Origin: Streptomyces durmitorensis
Lineage (GTDB): Bacteria; Actinomycetota; Actinomycetes; Streptomycetales; Streptomycetaceae
NCBI RefSeq assembly: GCF_023498005.1
Contig: NZ_CP097289.1
Coordinates: 6,448,001-6,512,000, forward strand
Length of the DNA: 64,000 bases
Direction: 5' to 3'
The notes below the pieces were generated by a model, which did no database searches, was not told the DNA's origin, and was given only the letters and a program-made list of their open reading frames with translations. Numbering within the stretch: the stretch's first letter is position 1; each line of letters starts with the position of its first letter. Below, one piece after another: positions 34,446 to 43,207 of the stretch. The translations under genes were made by a program, and so were the position numbers.

Positions 34446-35477
34446 CTAGGGGAGGGTAACGACCGTGGCGGCGTACACGAGACCCGCCCCGAAGCCGATG
34501 ACGAGCGCGGTGTCGCCGCTCTTCGCCTCGCCGGTGGCCAGAAGCCGCTCCATCGCGAGCGGAATCGAGGCTGCCGACGTGTTGCCGGTGGTGCGCACAT
34601 CACGGGCGACCGTGACGTGTTCCGGCAGTTTCAGAGTCTTCACCATCGAGTCGATGATCCGCTCGTTGGCCTGATGCGGAATGAAGACATCCAGGTCGTC
34701 CGCGGTGATCCCGGCCGCGTCCAGCGCCTGCTGGGCGACCTTTGCCATCTCGAACACGGCCCAGCGGAAGACCGCCTGGCCCTCCTGCGTGATCGCAGGG
34801 AACTTGATGTTGCCCTCGCTGTCGAGCGGCAGCTTCGAGACATCGCCGACGTGGAACTCGTTCCACGCCACGGTCTGCTTGATGGTCTCGGACTTGTCGC
34901 CCTCGCTGCCCCAGACGGTGGGGCCGATGTGCGGCTCCTTGGACGGGCCGACGATCACGGCGCCCGCGCCGTCGCCGAACAGGAAGGCCGTCGCGCGGTC
35001 CTCCAGGTCGGTGAGGTCGCTCAGCCGCTCGACGCCGATGACCAGGACGTACTCCGCGGAACCGTCGACGATCATGCCCTTGGCGAGGGTCAGGCCGTAG
35101 CCGAACCCCGCGCAGCCGGCGGAGATGTCGAACGCGGCGGGCTTGCCCGCGCCGATCTTGTCCGCGATCTCGGTCGCGATGGCGGGGGTCTGCTTGAAGT
35201 GCGAGACGGTCGACACGACGACCGCGCCGATCTGCTCCGGAGTGATGCCCGCGTCGGCGATCGCCTTGCCGGACGCCTCGACGGACATCGCGGCCACGGT
35301 CTCCTCGTCGGAGGCCCAGTGGCGGGTCGCGATGCCGGAGCGGGAGCGGATCCACTCGTCGGACGAGTCGATCGTCTCGAGGATCACCTCGTTGGGCACG
35401 ACACGGGTCGGGCGGTAGCCGCCGACACCCATGATGCGCGCGTACGGGGCGCCCTTACTGGGCTTGATCTTCGACAT
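34446..35477 (-). CDS. fabH: Beta-ketoacyl-ACP synthase III
   Basis: 343 residues. FabH starts fatty acid synthesis by condensing a short acyl-CoA with malonyl-ACP; in Streptomyces it accepts branched primers. The triad is Cys122 (DISAGCAGFGYG), His268 (FIPHQANERI) and Asn299 (RTTGNTSAASIP). It lies between fabD (17-bp gap) and acpP. Confidence 0.96.
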   Translation of the reverse strand: MSKIKPSKGAPYARIMGVGGYRPTRVVPNEVILETIDSSDEWIRSRSGIATRHWASDEETVAAMSVEASGKAIADAGITPEQIGAVVVSTVSHFKQTPAIATEIADKIGAGKPAAFDISAGCAGFGYGLTLAKGMIVDGSAEYVLVIGVERLSDLTDLEDRATAFLFGDGAGAVIVGPSKEPHIGPTVWGSEGDKSETIKQTVAWNEFHVGDVSKLPLDSEGNIKFPAITQEGQAVFRWAVFEMAKVAQQALDAAGITADDLDVFIPHQANERIIDSMVKTLKLPEHVTVARDVRTTGNTSAASIPLAMERLLATGEAKSGDTALVIGFGAGLVYAATVVTLP

Positions 35478-35494
35478 GCTCTCCTGGCTCCTTC

Positions 35495-36448
35495 TCAGGC
35501 ACCCGCCGCGTCGGCGGCGGATGCGGTGTCGGCGATGAGCTCAGATGCGGCTTCGAGATCGTCGGGTGTCTTGAGGGCCACCGTCCGGACGCCGGGCAGA
35601 GCGCGCTTGGCGAGACCGGTCAGCGTGCCACCGGGGCACAGCTCGATCATCGCCGTGGCGCCCAGTTCCTTGAACGTCTCCATGCACAGGTCCCAGCGCA
35701 CCGGGTTGGCCACCTGGCCGACCAGGCGGGACAGGACGTCCGAGCCGGTCGTCAGGGCCTGGCCGTCGCGGTTCGAGACGTACGTCAGCTCCGGGTCGGC
35801 CGGGTCGAGGGCCTTGGCGGCCTCTTCGAGCGTGGCGACCGCGGGAGCCATGTGGTGCGTGTGGAACGCGCCGGCCACCTTCAACGGTACGACGCGGCGG
35901 ACGCCTTCGGGCTTGTCCTCGGCGAGCGCCGCGATCTGCTCCGCGGTGCCCGCGGCGACGATCTGCCCCGCGCCGTTCACGTTCGCCGGCGTCAGGCCGA
36001 GCTTCTCCAGGTGCGGGACGGTGATCTCGGGGTCGCCGCCGAGCAGCGCCGCCATGCCGGTCTCCGTGATCGCCGCGGCGTCGGCCATGGCCAGACCCCG
36101 GGTGCGGACGAGGCGGAGCGCGGCGTCGTCGCTGAGCACACCGGCATACACGGCCGCGGTGATCTCGCCGACGCTGTGTCCCGCGACCGCGCCGGGCTTG
36201 TTCGCTGCCAGGGCGTCACCGAGTGCCGCGGCGGAGAGCAGACCGGCGGCCACAAGGAGCGGCTGGGCCACGGCGGTGTCGCGGATCTCGTCCGCGTCGG
36301 CCTGCGTGCCGTAGTGGGCGAGGTCGAGGCCGATGGCGTCCGACCACGCCCCGAGGCGGTCGGCCGCGCCGGGGAGTTCGAGCCAGGGAGTCAGGAAGCC
36401 GGGCGTCTGAGCGCCTTGGCCGGGAGCGACGAGTACGAGCACTCTCAC
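35495..36448 (-). CDS. fabD: Malonyl-CoA:ACP transacylase
   Basis: 317 residues. It loads malonate onto ACP for fatty acid and often polyketide synthesis. The acyltransferase serine is Ser92 in VAGHSVGEITAAVYAG; the N-terminal VAPGQGAQTPGFL and the malonyl-selecting Arg region LRLVRTRGLAMADA are present. The catalytic His is probably His196 in GAFHTHHM. The GTG at 36448 or the one at 36442 may be the start. First gene of the fab set, 83 bp after fasR. Confidence 0.96.
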   Translation of the reverse strand: MRVLVLVAPGQGAQTPGFLTPWLELPGAADRLGAWSDAIGLDLAHYGTQADADEIRDTAVAQPLLVAAGLLSAAALGDALAANKPGAVAGHSVGEITAAVYAGVLSDDAALRLVRTRGLAMADAAAITETGMAALLGGDPEITVPHLEKLGLTPANVNGAGQIVAAGTAEQIAALAEDKPEGVRRVVPLKVAGAFHTHHMAPAVATLEEAAKALDPADPELTYVSNRDGQALTTGSDVLSRLVGQVANPVRWDLCMETFKELGATAMIELCPGGTLTGLAKRALPGVRTVALKTPDDLEAASELIADTASAADAAGA

Positions 36449-36531
36449 ACTCTCTCTTGTGGACGGTGCAAGCCGCCCGTGGGGACAGGGACGAAGAACC
36501 GCTGGGGGAATTGTAGGGGCTCGACAAAATC

Positions 36532-37797
36532 CTACGGTTGGAGATCCCCGTCGGCCAGACGCCCCAGGATCAGCGCGATCCGCAGCGTGAATGCGGAGCG
36601 TACGTCCGATGGCGACCAGCCGGTGACGTCAGTCACACGTCGCAGCCGGTAGCGCACGGTGTTGGGGTGCACGAAGAGCATCCGGGCGGCGCCTTCGAGG
36701 CTGCTGGCCTGTTCCAGATAGACGCTGAGAGTCTCCAGGAGCGCGGAGCCCGCTTCCTCCAGTGGTCTGTAGATCTCCTCCACCAACTGGTCGCGCGCGG
36801 CCGGATCGCTCGCGATCGCGCGCTCCGGCAGGAGATCGTCCGCGAGGACGGGACGCGGAGCGTCCTGCCAGGCGGCGCACGCCTTGAGTCCGGCGGCCGC
36901 GGCCTGCGCGGACCGGGTGGCGGCGAGCAGGTCGGGGACGATGGGTCCGGCGACGACGGGACCGGCCGCGTACGGACCGATCAGACCCTTCGCGACCTGC
37001 AGCGGATTGTCGCTGCCGCCCGCGATGACGACCAGGCGGTCGCCGAGCACCCCGGTCAGGACCTGGAGCTTGGCGTGCCGGGCGGCGCGGCGGATGGCTT
37101 CGACGGTGAGCTCGCTGTCGCCGTCGGGCGCGGTGCCCAGGACGACACAGACGTGCTCGGGGGAGTTCCAGCCGAGCGCGGCGGCCCGGCTCACCGCGCC
37201 TTCGTCGGCCTCCCCGGAGAGCACGGCGTTCACGACGAGCGATTCCAGACGGGCGTCCCAGGCACCGCGTGCCTCGGCGGCCTGCGCGTAGACCTGCGCG
37301 GTGGCGAAGGCGATCTCGCGGGCGTACACGAGGAGCGCCTCGCGGAGGATGGACTCGTCTCCGGGGGCCGCGATCTCGTCGACCGCGGACTCCATCACCT
37401 CGATCGTCGTACGCACCATCTCGACGGTCTGGCGCAGGGTGATCGCCCTGGTCAGCTCGCGCGGGGCGGTGCCGAAGACGTCGGTGGAGATGGCCTGGGG
37501 AGCGTCGGGATGGCGGAACCACTCGGTGAAGGCGGCGATGCCGGCCTGCGCCACCAGGCCGATCCAGGAGCGGTTCTCCGGAGGCATCGCCCGGTACCAG
37601 GACAGCGTCTCGTCCATGCGCGCGATGGCCTGCGCCGCGAGGCTGCCGGCCGACTGCTCCAGGCGCTTCAGCGTGGCTGAGTGCGCGTGGGCCTTCCGGT
37701 GCGCGTCCTGACGGGCGGCCTCCTCGTGGCGCGCGGCTTCCTCGTGGGCTGCCTGATGGGCGTCCGGGCGGGCTTCGTTCGCAGAGGGTTCGGGCAC
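36532..37797 (-). CDS. fasR: PucR-type transcriptional regulator FasR of fatty acid synthesis
   Basis: 421 residues. C-terminal HTH (ARMLFVHPNTVRYRLRRVTDVTGWSPSDVRSAFTLRIALIL), central GGDEF-like region, and an N-terminal helical domain after a His/Ala/Glu-rich leader (AAHEEAARHEEAARQDAHRKAHAHS). By position directly upstream of fabD it corresponds to S. coelicolor FasR, reported to activate the fabDHPF operon. The 83-bp gap to fabD holds a TACAAT-like -10 (36514-36509 on the minus strand), so fabD may have its own promoter. A second PucR protein at 10680 is a distant paralogue. Confidence 0.93.
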   Translation of the reverse strand: MPEPSANEARPDAHQAAHEEAARHEEAARQDAHRKAHAHSATLKRLEQSAGSLAAQAIARMDETLSWYRAMPPENRSWIGLVAQAGIAAFTEWFRHPDAPQAISTDVFGTAPRELTRAITLRQTVEMVRTTIEVMESAVDEIAAPGDESILREALLVYAREIAFATAQVYAQAAEARGAWDARLESLVVNAVLSGEADEGAVSRAAALGWNSPEHVCVVLGTAPDGDSELTVEAIRRAARHAKLQVLTGVLGDRLVVIAGGSDNPLQVAKGLIGPYAAGPVVAGPIVPDLLAATRSAQAAAAGLKACAAWQDAPRPVLADDLLPERAIASDPAARDQLVEEIYRPLEEAGSALLETLSVYLEQASSLEGAARMLFVHPNTVRYRLRRVTDVTGWSPSDVRSAFTLRIALILGRLADGDLQP

Positions 37798-37856
37798 GGG
37801 GACAAGACTGCCTTATCGGGACGGGGGCGTGCGGTGCCGGGTCTAACGTGGGGTGT

Positions 37857-38522
37857 GTGATTGATGTACGGCGCTCCGGCGATCGGTACCGCGGCGGGGA
37901 GCCCGGTGCCGGTATCGAGACCTTCCACGCCTTCTCCTTCGGGCCGCACTACGACCCGGACAACCTCCGCTTCGGCGCGGTCCTGGCCTGCAACGAAGAG
38001 CGTCTCGCACCCGGCGCGGGCTTCGACGAACACCCGCACAGCCACACCGAGATCGTGACCTGGGTGGCGCAGGGCGAGCTGACCCACCGCGACTCGGCCG
38101 GGCACGCTTCGGTCGTGGGCCCCGGGGACGTCCAGCACCTGAGCGCGGCCGGCGGTGTCCGCCATGTGGAACGCAACGACGGCGATGCCCCCTTGGTCTT
38201 CGTCCAGATGTGGCTGTCCCCCCTGAAGCCCGGCGGAGAACCGTCCTACGAGGTGGTCCACGGCATCGCGGACTCGACTCCGTACGCGGTCCCCGCGGCG
38301 GGCGCGCTCCTGCACGTCCGCCGCCTCGGCGCGGGCGAGCGCACCGCGATCCCGGACGCACCCTTCGCGTACGTCCACGTGGTACGTGGTGAAGTGCGCC
38401 TGGGCGGCGAGCAGTTGGCCGCGGGGGACGCGGCCCGGATCACGGCTGCGGAGGGCCTGGAGGCGGTGGCCACGGAGGAGGGCGCGGCGGAGATGCTGGT
38501 GTGGGAGATGGCGGAGGGCTGA
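37857..38522 (+). CDS. Pirin family bicupin protein
   Basis: 221 residues. The N-terminal cupin has the metal-binding cluster FDEHPHSHTEIVTWV and a further His in GDVQHLSAAGGVRHVE, as in pirins; the C-terminal cupin is more degenerate. Pirins act as quercetin dioxygenase-like enzymes or redox cofactors; the role here is unknown. A TAACGT hexamer at 37844-37849 ends seven bases before the GTG at 37857, so the message may be leaderless; an in-frame GTG at 37848 is the other option. It diverges from fasR. Confidence 0.9.
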   Translation: MIDVRRSGDRYRGGEPGAGIETFHAFSFGPHYDPDNLRFGAVLACNEERLAPGAGFDEHPHSHTEIVTWVAQGELTHRDSAGHASVVGPGDVQHLSAAGGVRHVERNDGDAPLVFVQMWLSPLKPGGEPSYEVVHGIADSTPYAVPAAGALLHVRRLGAGERTAIPDAPFAYVHVVRGEVRLGGEQLAAGDAARITAAEGLEAVATEEGAAEMLVWEMAEG

Positions 38523-38528
38523 GGGAAG

Positions 38529-38594
38529 CGGCACCCCGCTGTGGGCAGTCGTGCCGCTGGGGCGGCACGGGTGGGCACAGCGGCGGCACCCCGC
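38529..38594. repeat. Streptomyces REP-like intergenic element
   Basis: A GTGCCGC-TGGG-GCGGCAC hairpin (38551-38568) is flanked by TGTGGGCAGTC (38540-38550) and GGTGGGCACAGC, and by copies of GCGGCACCCCGC on both sides. This resembles the widespread intergenic sequence TGTGGGCAATCGTGCCGC seen many times in Streptomyces genomes (recalled). It may act as a terminator after the pirin gene. The rest of the 163-bp gap shows nothing clear. Confidence 0.6.
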
Positions 38595-38685
38595 CACCGC
38601 CGGGCTGCGGAGATGCTCCTTGCGGTATCCGTGCTGCGGGGTGCGACGCGAGGCCGGGGCCCGCGAGGCCACCGAGAACGCCGCC

Positions 38686-39501
38686 TCAGAGCTCGGCGAG
38701 CACCGCGTCCGTGAACGGAGGCCACGCCTCGACGGCCCACGGCCCGAACGCCCGATCCGCCAGAGCGACACACGCCGCCCCCGCGTCGGGATCGACCCAG
38801 AGGAACGTCCCGGCCTGCCCGAAGTGCCCGAACGTCCGAGGCGACGACGAACTCCCCGTCCAGTGCGGCGACTTGGAGTCCCGAATCTCGAACCCGAGAC
38901 CCCAGTCGTTGGGACTCTGATGCCCGTACCCGGGAAGCACACCCTTGAGCCCCGGATGCACCACGGACATCGCCTCCGCCACCGTCCGCGGATCGAGCAA
39001 CCGTGGCGCCTGCACCTCGGCGGCGAACTTCACCAGGTCATCGACCGTGGAGACCCCGTCCTTGGCGGGCGAAGCGCCCCCGTCGAGCGAGGTGGCCCCC
39101 ATCCCCAACGGCTCGAGCACGGCCTGCCGCAGATACTCCCCGAAGGGAATGTCCGTCGCCTTGGCGACATGATCCCCGAGCACCTCGAACCCCGCGTTCG
39201 AGTACAGCCGCCGCGTCCCGGCAGGTGCCGTCACCCGGTGCTCGTCGAACGCAAGGCCGCTGGTGTGCGCAAGGAGGTGCCGCACGGTCGACCCCTCGGG
39301 CCCGGCGGGCTCATCGAGCTCGACGGCCCCCTCTTCGTACGCCACGAGCACCGCGTACGCCGCCAGCGGCTTGGTCACCGAAGCGAGCGCGAAACGGTGC
39401 GCGGTGGGTCCGTGCGTCCCGACGACCGTGCCGTCCGCGCGGACGACGGCGGCGGCAGCGGTGGGGACCGGCCAGTTCTCGATCAACGCCAGGCTCTGCA
39501 T
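38686..39501 (-). CDS. Serine hydrolase, beta-lactamase-related family
   Basis: 271 residues. Penicillin-binding fold enzyme with S41-V-T-K44 (FALASVTKPLAAYAVL), a YSN triad element in TRRLYSNAGFEVLGD, and HFGQAGTFLWVDPDAG replacing the KTG box. No signal peptide, so probably a cytoplasmic esterase or peptidase rather than a secreted beta-lactamase. A GNAT gene lies 19 bp upstream on the same strand, so the two may be cotranscribed. Confidence 0.88.
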   Translation of the reverse strand: MQSLALIENWPVPTAAAAVVRADGTVVGTHGPTAHRFALASVTKPLAAYAVLVAYEEGAVELDEPAGPEGSTVRHLLAHTSGLAFDEHRVTAPAGTRRLYSNAGFEVLGDHVAKATDIPFGEYLRQAVLEPLGMGATSLDGGASPAKDGVSTVDDLVKFAAEVQAPRLLDPRTVAEAMSVVHPGLKGVLPGYGHQSPNDWGLGFEIRDSKSPHWTGSSSSPRTFGHFGQAGTFLWVDPDAGAACVALADRAFGPWAVEAWPPFTDAVLAEL

Positions 39502-39520
39502 ACGTACGAGCCTAAGCGCC

Positions 39521-40009
39521 CTACAGGCTCAACCGCATCGAGGGGTCGGGCTTGCGGACGAAGCCGAGCGAGGCGTACAACGGCTCCGCCTCCGCCGACG
39601 CATTGAGATCGACGCTCCCCGCACCACGCTCCCGGAACCAGTCAAGGAGTACCTCCATACAGGCCCGCGCATACCCCCGCCGCCGCTGATCCGGATCGGT
39701 GGCGACGCTGAACACGCACCCCGTGGCGCCCCGCGGATTGCCCGCCCGCCCGATGCGGTACTCCAGCGTCCCCACCACCAGCGCCGCGAGCTTCCCGGGC
39801 CGACCGGGCCGGTCGACGACGAAGGCGGCGAAATCACCCTCCGGATCGGCCAGTTTGTCCCGCAGGACCTGAAGGGACTCGGCATGCCAGCTGGTGTCGG
39901 ACTCCGTGGCGGCCGCCGAGCCGGTGGCGAACACCGAGTCGATCATCACCTGCCGCAGCCTGATCAGTTCCTCGACATCGTCTGGCGTGGCACGACGCAC
40001 AACACTCAT
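39521..40009 (-). CDS. GNAT family N-acetyltransferase
   Basis: 162 residues from the ATG at 40009 (MSVVRRATPDDVEELIRLR). The acetyl-CoA-binding motif A is CVFSVATDPDQRRRGYARACMEVLLDWF (Q/RxxGxG/A type), followed by DLNASAEAEPLYASLGF. The acyl acceptor is unknown. A longer open frame up to 40126 runs into the MerR promoter and is rejected. It diverges from the MerR/AKR operon. Confidence 0.9.
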   Translation of the reverse strand: MSVVRRATPDDVEELIRLRQVMIDSVFATGSAAATESDTSWHAESLQVLRDKLADPEGDFAAFVVDRPGRPGKLAALVVGTLEYRIGRAGNPRGATGCVFSVATDPDQRRRGYARACMEVLLDWFRERGAGSVDLNASAEAEPLYASLGFVRKPDPSMRLSL

Positions 40010-40106
40010 GATCGGCACCGTAGTCACCACACGAAGCAGCGTCCTCCGATTTTCCCAGGGTTTGCTTCCGTCACATACTTCCTCCCGGATTTCCTCCCGG
40101 TTCTGC

Positions 40107-40137
40107 TTGCTTAGAGCGCACTCCAAGGTTCTAGCGT
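40107..40137 (+). promoter_or_regulatory. MerR-type promoter with 19-bp spacer and embedded operator
   Basis: TTGCTT (40107-40112) and TAGCGT (40132-40137) are 19 bp apart, the over-long spacing that MerR activators correct by twisting DNA. Between them is the near-palindrome CTTAGAGCGCACTCCAAG (40110-40127, symmetrical at 14 of 18 positions), a typical MerR operator. The predicted transcription start falls on or next to the ATG at 40145, so the message would be leaderless. It most likely drives the merR-AKR operon under autoregulation. Confidence 0.8.
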
Positions 40138-40144
40138 GGTGGTC

Positions 40145-40738
40145 ATGACGGTGATGGAGACCGAGACCGCCCGCACACAGGCCCCCTCACAGGCCGCAAC
40201 CGCAGCGCCCGCCGGTGTCGCCGGTACCGCGAGTACCCCTGGCGTTGCCGAGAGCGTCGACAGCACCGACAGCACCGACAGTGCCGACAGTGCCGACAGT
40301 GCCGACACCAAGGCGGATGCCTGCGCCTCGGCACCCACCGCGCACCCCCGCCCGAGCGGGCAGGACCACTACACGATCAGCGAGGTCGTCGCCTTCATCG
40401 GCCTGACCGCACACACCCTGCGCTGGTACGAGCGGATCGGCCTGATGCCCCACATCGACCGCTCCCACACGGGCCAGCGCCGCTACCGCAACCGCGATCT
40501 GGACTGGCTCACCTTCGTCGGCAAGCTCCGCCTGACCGGCATGCCGGTGGCGGACATGGTCCGCTACGCCGAGCTGGTGCGCGAGGGCGATCACACCTTC
40601 ACCGAGCGCCACGAACTCCTTGAACAGACCCGCCGCGACGTCCGCACCCGCATATCGGAGCTCCAGGACACGCTCGCCGTGCTCGACTACAAGATCAACT
40701 TTTACGCTGACGCCCGCCCGGCGTCGGAGAGGCTCTGA
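40145..40738 (+). CDS. MerR family transcriptional regulator
   Basis: 197 residues from the ATG at 40145. The MerR HTH is YTISEVVAFIGLTAHTLRWYERIGLMPHIDRSHTGQRRYRNRDLDWLTFVGKLRLTGMPVADM, followed by a coiled-coil dimer helix and a short C-terminus without metal-binding cysteines. This is the subgroup that senses small organic stress signals. An unusual ~75-residue Ala/Thr/Ser/Asp-rich extension precedes the HTH, encoded partly by 9-bp repeats (GACAGTGCC-type, about 40257-40310). Aldo-keto reductase follows after five bases. Confidence 0.9.
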   Translation: MTVMETETARTQAPSQAATAAPAGVAGTASTPGVAESVDSTDSTDSADSADSADTKADACASAPTAHPRPSGQDHYTISEVVAFIGLTAHTLRWYERIGLMPHIDRSHTGQRRYRNRDLDWLTFVGKLRLTGMPVADMVRYAELVREGDHTFTERHELLEQTRRDVRTRISELQDTLAVLDYKINFYADARPASERL

Positions 40739-40743
40739 AACCG

Positions 40744-41844
40744 ATGACCGCAGAGACGCCGAAGACCCCCCAGACCCCCGAGCCGGCTGCGACGACCGGC
40801 ACAGCGGGCACCGCGGGCACAGCCGGTACGACCCCTGCCCCGATCGCGAAGGTGCAGCTCGGGACGGACGGCCCGGAGGTCGGCGTCCAGGGACTCGGCT
40901 GCATGGGCATGAGCTTCGCCTACGGCCCCACCGACGCCGATGAGGCCCGGGCGACCCTGGAGCGAGCCCTCGAACTGGGCGTCACCTTCTACGACACCGC
41001 CGACGCCTACGCCGCCGGTGAGAACGAGAAGTTCCTCTCTCCCTTCCTCAAGGCACACCGTGACGAGGTCGTGCTCGCCACCAAGTTCGCCCTGGCCGTC
41101 GACCCGAACGACTCGACCAAGCGGATCATCAACAACGACCCCGCGTACATCCGCGCCTGCATCGACGCCAGCCTCCAACGCCTCGGCGTGGACGTCATCG
41201 ACCTCTACTACATGCACCGCCGCAGCCCGGGGGTGCCGATCGAGGAAACCGTCGGCGTGATGGCCGAGCTGGTCGCCGCGGGCAAGGTCAAGCACCTCGG
41301 CCTCAGCGAGGTCACCGGCCCCGAACTCCGCGCCGCCCAAGCCGTCCACCCCATCGCCGCCCTCCAGTCGGAGTGGTCGCTCTTCAGCCGTGACATCGAG
41401 CAGGGCGTGGTCCCCGCCGCCGCCGAACTCGGTGTCGCCCTCGTCCCCTACTCCCCGCTCGGCCGCGGCTTCCTCACCGGCTCGTTCGTCAGCGCCGACA
41501 AGGAGCTCGGCGAGGGCGACTTCCGACGCCAGCAGCCCCGCTTCACCGGCGACAACGCCGCCGCCAACGCCGCCCTCCTCGAGCCCGTCCGTACTGTCGC
41601 CGAAGCCCATGGAGCGAGCCTGGGCCAGGTCGCCCTCGCCTGGGTCCAACAGCAGGCCCAGGCCCACGGACTGGCCGTCGTCCCCATCCCCGGCACCCGC
41701 AAGCGCAACCGCGTCGAGGAGAACACCGCGGCCACCCGCCTCGAACTCACCTCCTCCGAACTGGCCCTGCTGGACCCCATCGCCGCCCAGGTCGCAGGCG
41801 ACCGCTACGCCGACATGACCTTCACTTCGGCGGGCCGCGAGTAA
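40744..41844 (+). CDS. Aldo/keto reductase
   Basis: 366 residues. NADPH-dependent (alpha/beta)8-barrel reductase with the full catalytic tetrad: Asp84 and Tyr89 (FYDTADAYAAG), Lys114 (LATKFALAV) and His158 (DLYYMHRRSPG). The C-terminal cofactor signature VVPIPGTRKRNRVEEN is complete. A low-complexity N-terminal stretch of about 35 residues (TTGTAGTAGTAGTTPAP) echoes the extension of the preceding MerR protein. Five bases after merR, hence one operon, probably induced by an aldehyde or quinone sensed by MerR. Confidence 0.93.
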   Translation: MTAETPKTPQTPEPAATTGTAGTAGTAGTTPAPIAKVQLGTDGPEVGVQGLGCMGMSFAYGPTDADEARATLERALELGVTFYDTADAYAAGENEKFLSPFLKAHRDEVVLATKFALAVDPNDSTKRIINNDPAYIRACIDASLQRLGVDVIDLYYMHRRSPGVPIEETVGVMAELVAAGKVKHLGLSEVTGPELRAAQAVHPIAALQSEWSLFSRDIEQGVVPAAAELGVALVPYSPLGRGFLTGSFVSADKELGEGDFRRQQPRFTGDNAAANAALLEPVRTVAEAHGASLGQVALAWVQQQAQAHGLAVVPIPGTRKRNRVEENTAATRLELTSSELALLDPIAAQVAGDRYADMTFTSAGRE

Positions 41845-41953
41845 CGAGTAGCGAGTAGGGAGGAACGAGCAGAGGACTGCCGGCTCGCTCCGCAGGGTGG
41901 GGCGGGGGGGGCGTGGGGGCGTGGGGCCATGGGGGAGGCGCCCACACGCTTCC

Positions 41954-41991
41954 GCTGTTCACGCCAGCCCCAGCTGTTCACGCCAGCCCCA
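41954..41991. repeat. 19-bp tandem duplication at an acyltransferase stop codon
   Basis: GCTGTTCACGCCAGCCCCA occurs twice in a row (41954-41972 and 41973-41991). The second copy contains the stop of the acyltransferase-3 gene, so the duplication leaves a second copy of the last codons downstream. The gap 41845-41977 also holds a G-rich run (about 41898-41938) and nothing else clear. Confidence 0.9.
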
Positions 41992-43207
41992 GCGCGAAGA
42001 CCGCGAACCCCGCCGCCAGGAGGCTGGTGAGTGCCCGGCGCGCATACGTGGCCCGCTTCCACGGAGCCTCGAAGCCGCGGGTGTAGCGGCCTATCAGCAG
42101 CAGGAGCGCCCCGAAGACCGGAAGCCAGGCGATCCGGGCGGCTATCCAGCCCCAGGTGTCAGGGCCCGCCGTCAACCCGGGCACCGTGCCGCCGAGGAAC
42201 GAGCCGGGCACGGCCGCTGCGAGCATCGCCGTCTGGTGCCAGCACAGGATCGTCATCGCCGACAGGTTGATCACGACGACCGGTGCCCACAGGGCTGGCC
42301 TGCGCAGCAACTTGCCGATCCGCTCGCGCAACAGGATCGCCGCACCGCTCTGCGCGGCGGCCAGCGCCAGGACCAGCAGCGACGGGGGATGCGAATTCGT
42401 CCGCGCCTCACCCGGGACGCCGACCATCGACGCCGGATAGTGGAGGACGAGCAGCAGTGCGGCGAAGAGGGCCGTCCCTCCGACGAGCAGCAGCCACGCA
42501 CCGCGCCTGCTCAGCTTCTTCTCGCCCCAGCTGACGCCCAGTTGATAGGCGAACATCCAGCCGGGCAGCAGATTCAACAGGCTCAGCCAGGACGGCATGG
42601 TGTCCCCGAACGGGCCGTAGCGCAGGAAGTCGACGACGGCGACCGAGCCGAGCAGCGGCGCCGCGGCCCAGGCACCGAGTCGCTCGGCCGCCCTGATACA
42701 CCATGGGGTGAGCGCGGTGATCACCGCATAGATCCCGACGAACCACAGCGGCTGTATCACCAGCGTGGACCCCGTGCGCAGTGTCGTGCCCGGCACCCCC
42801 ATCGCGTACAGCACAGGGATCAACGCGGCCCAGACGGCGGTCACCCCGAGGACCGGACGACCGAGTCGCGCCACCCGCCCGCGAAGCCAACGCCCCGTGG
42901 ACTCGCCGCGCGCCGCCGCCCGGCGATACGAAAGGACGGAGGCATAGCCGCCGACCAGGAAGAAGATGCCGAGCATCTGCAGCACCCAGCTCAGCGGCGC
43001 GAAGAATCCGAACGAAGCCAGGGGACTGGCATTGTGTAGCGCGCCGCCCGCATCGAGGGTGAATCCGCCGAGCAGCCAGTGTCCGGTCGGCACGGCGAGC
43101 AGGGCGAGCGCACGCAGCCCGTCTATGGCCCGGTCGCGATGTGCGGGTGTCTTGGCGTCGATCGCCGACGCCGTGCTGCGCAGGGTGGTCAGCGGGGTGA
43201 GGCTCAT
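41978..43207 (-). CDS. Acyltransferase family 3 membrane protein
   Basis: 409 residues. It starts with the family signature RDRAIDGLRALALLAVPTGHWLLGGF (the His is the proposed acyl-transfer base). About ten hydrophobic helices follow (LQMLGIFFLVGGYASVLSY; VIQPLWFVGIYAVITALTPW; AWLLLVGGTALFAALLLVLHY), ending in a basic tail. Such enzymes O-acylate sugars, peptidoglycan or lipids from the cytoplasmic side. The ATG overlaps the stop of the DUF1023 hydrolase by four bases (43204-43207), so the two are translationally coupled. The substrate is unknown; a matched acylation/deacylation pair is an inference. Confidence 0.88.
   Translation of the reverse strand: MSLTPLTTLRSTASAIDAKTPAHRDRAIDGLRALALLAVPTGHWLLGGFTLDAGGALHNASPLASFGFFAPLSWVLQMLGIFFLVGGYASVLSYRRAAARGESTGRWLRGRVARLGRPVLGVTAVWAALIPVLYAMGVPGTTLRTGSTLVIQPLWFVGIYAVITALTPWCIRAAERLGAWAAAPLLGSVAVVDFLRYGPFGDTMPSWLSLLNLLPGWMFAYQLGVSWGEKKLSRRGAWLLLVGGTALFAALLLVLHYPASMVGVPGEARTNSHPPSLLVLALAAAQSGAAILLRERIGKLLRRPALWAPVVVINLSAMTILCWHQTAMLAAAVPGSFLGGTVPGLTAGPDTWGWIAARIAWLPVFGALLLLIGRYTRGFEAPWKRATYARRALTSLLAAGFAVFALGLA

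Noticed and set aside
38686..39501. Secreted beta-lactamase
   Set aside because: No signal peptide and no KTG box; better called a beta-lactamase-fold serine hydrolase.
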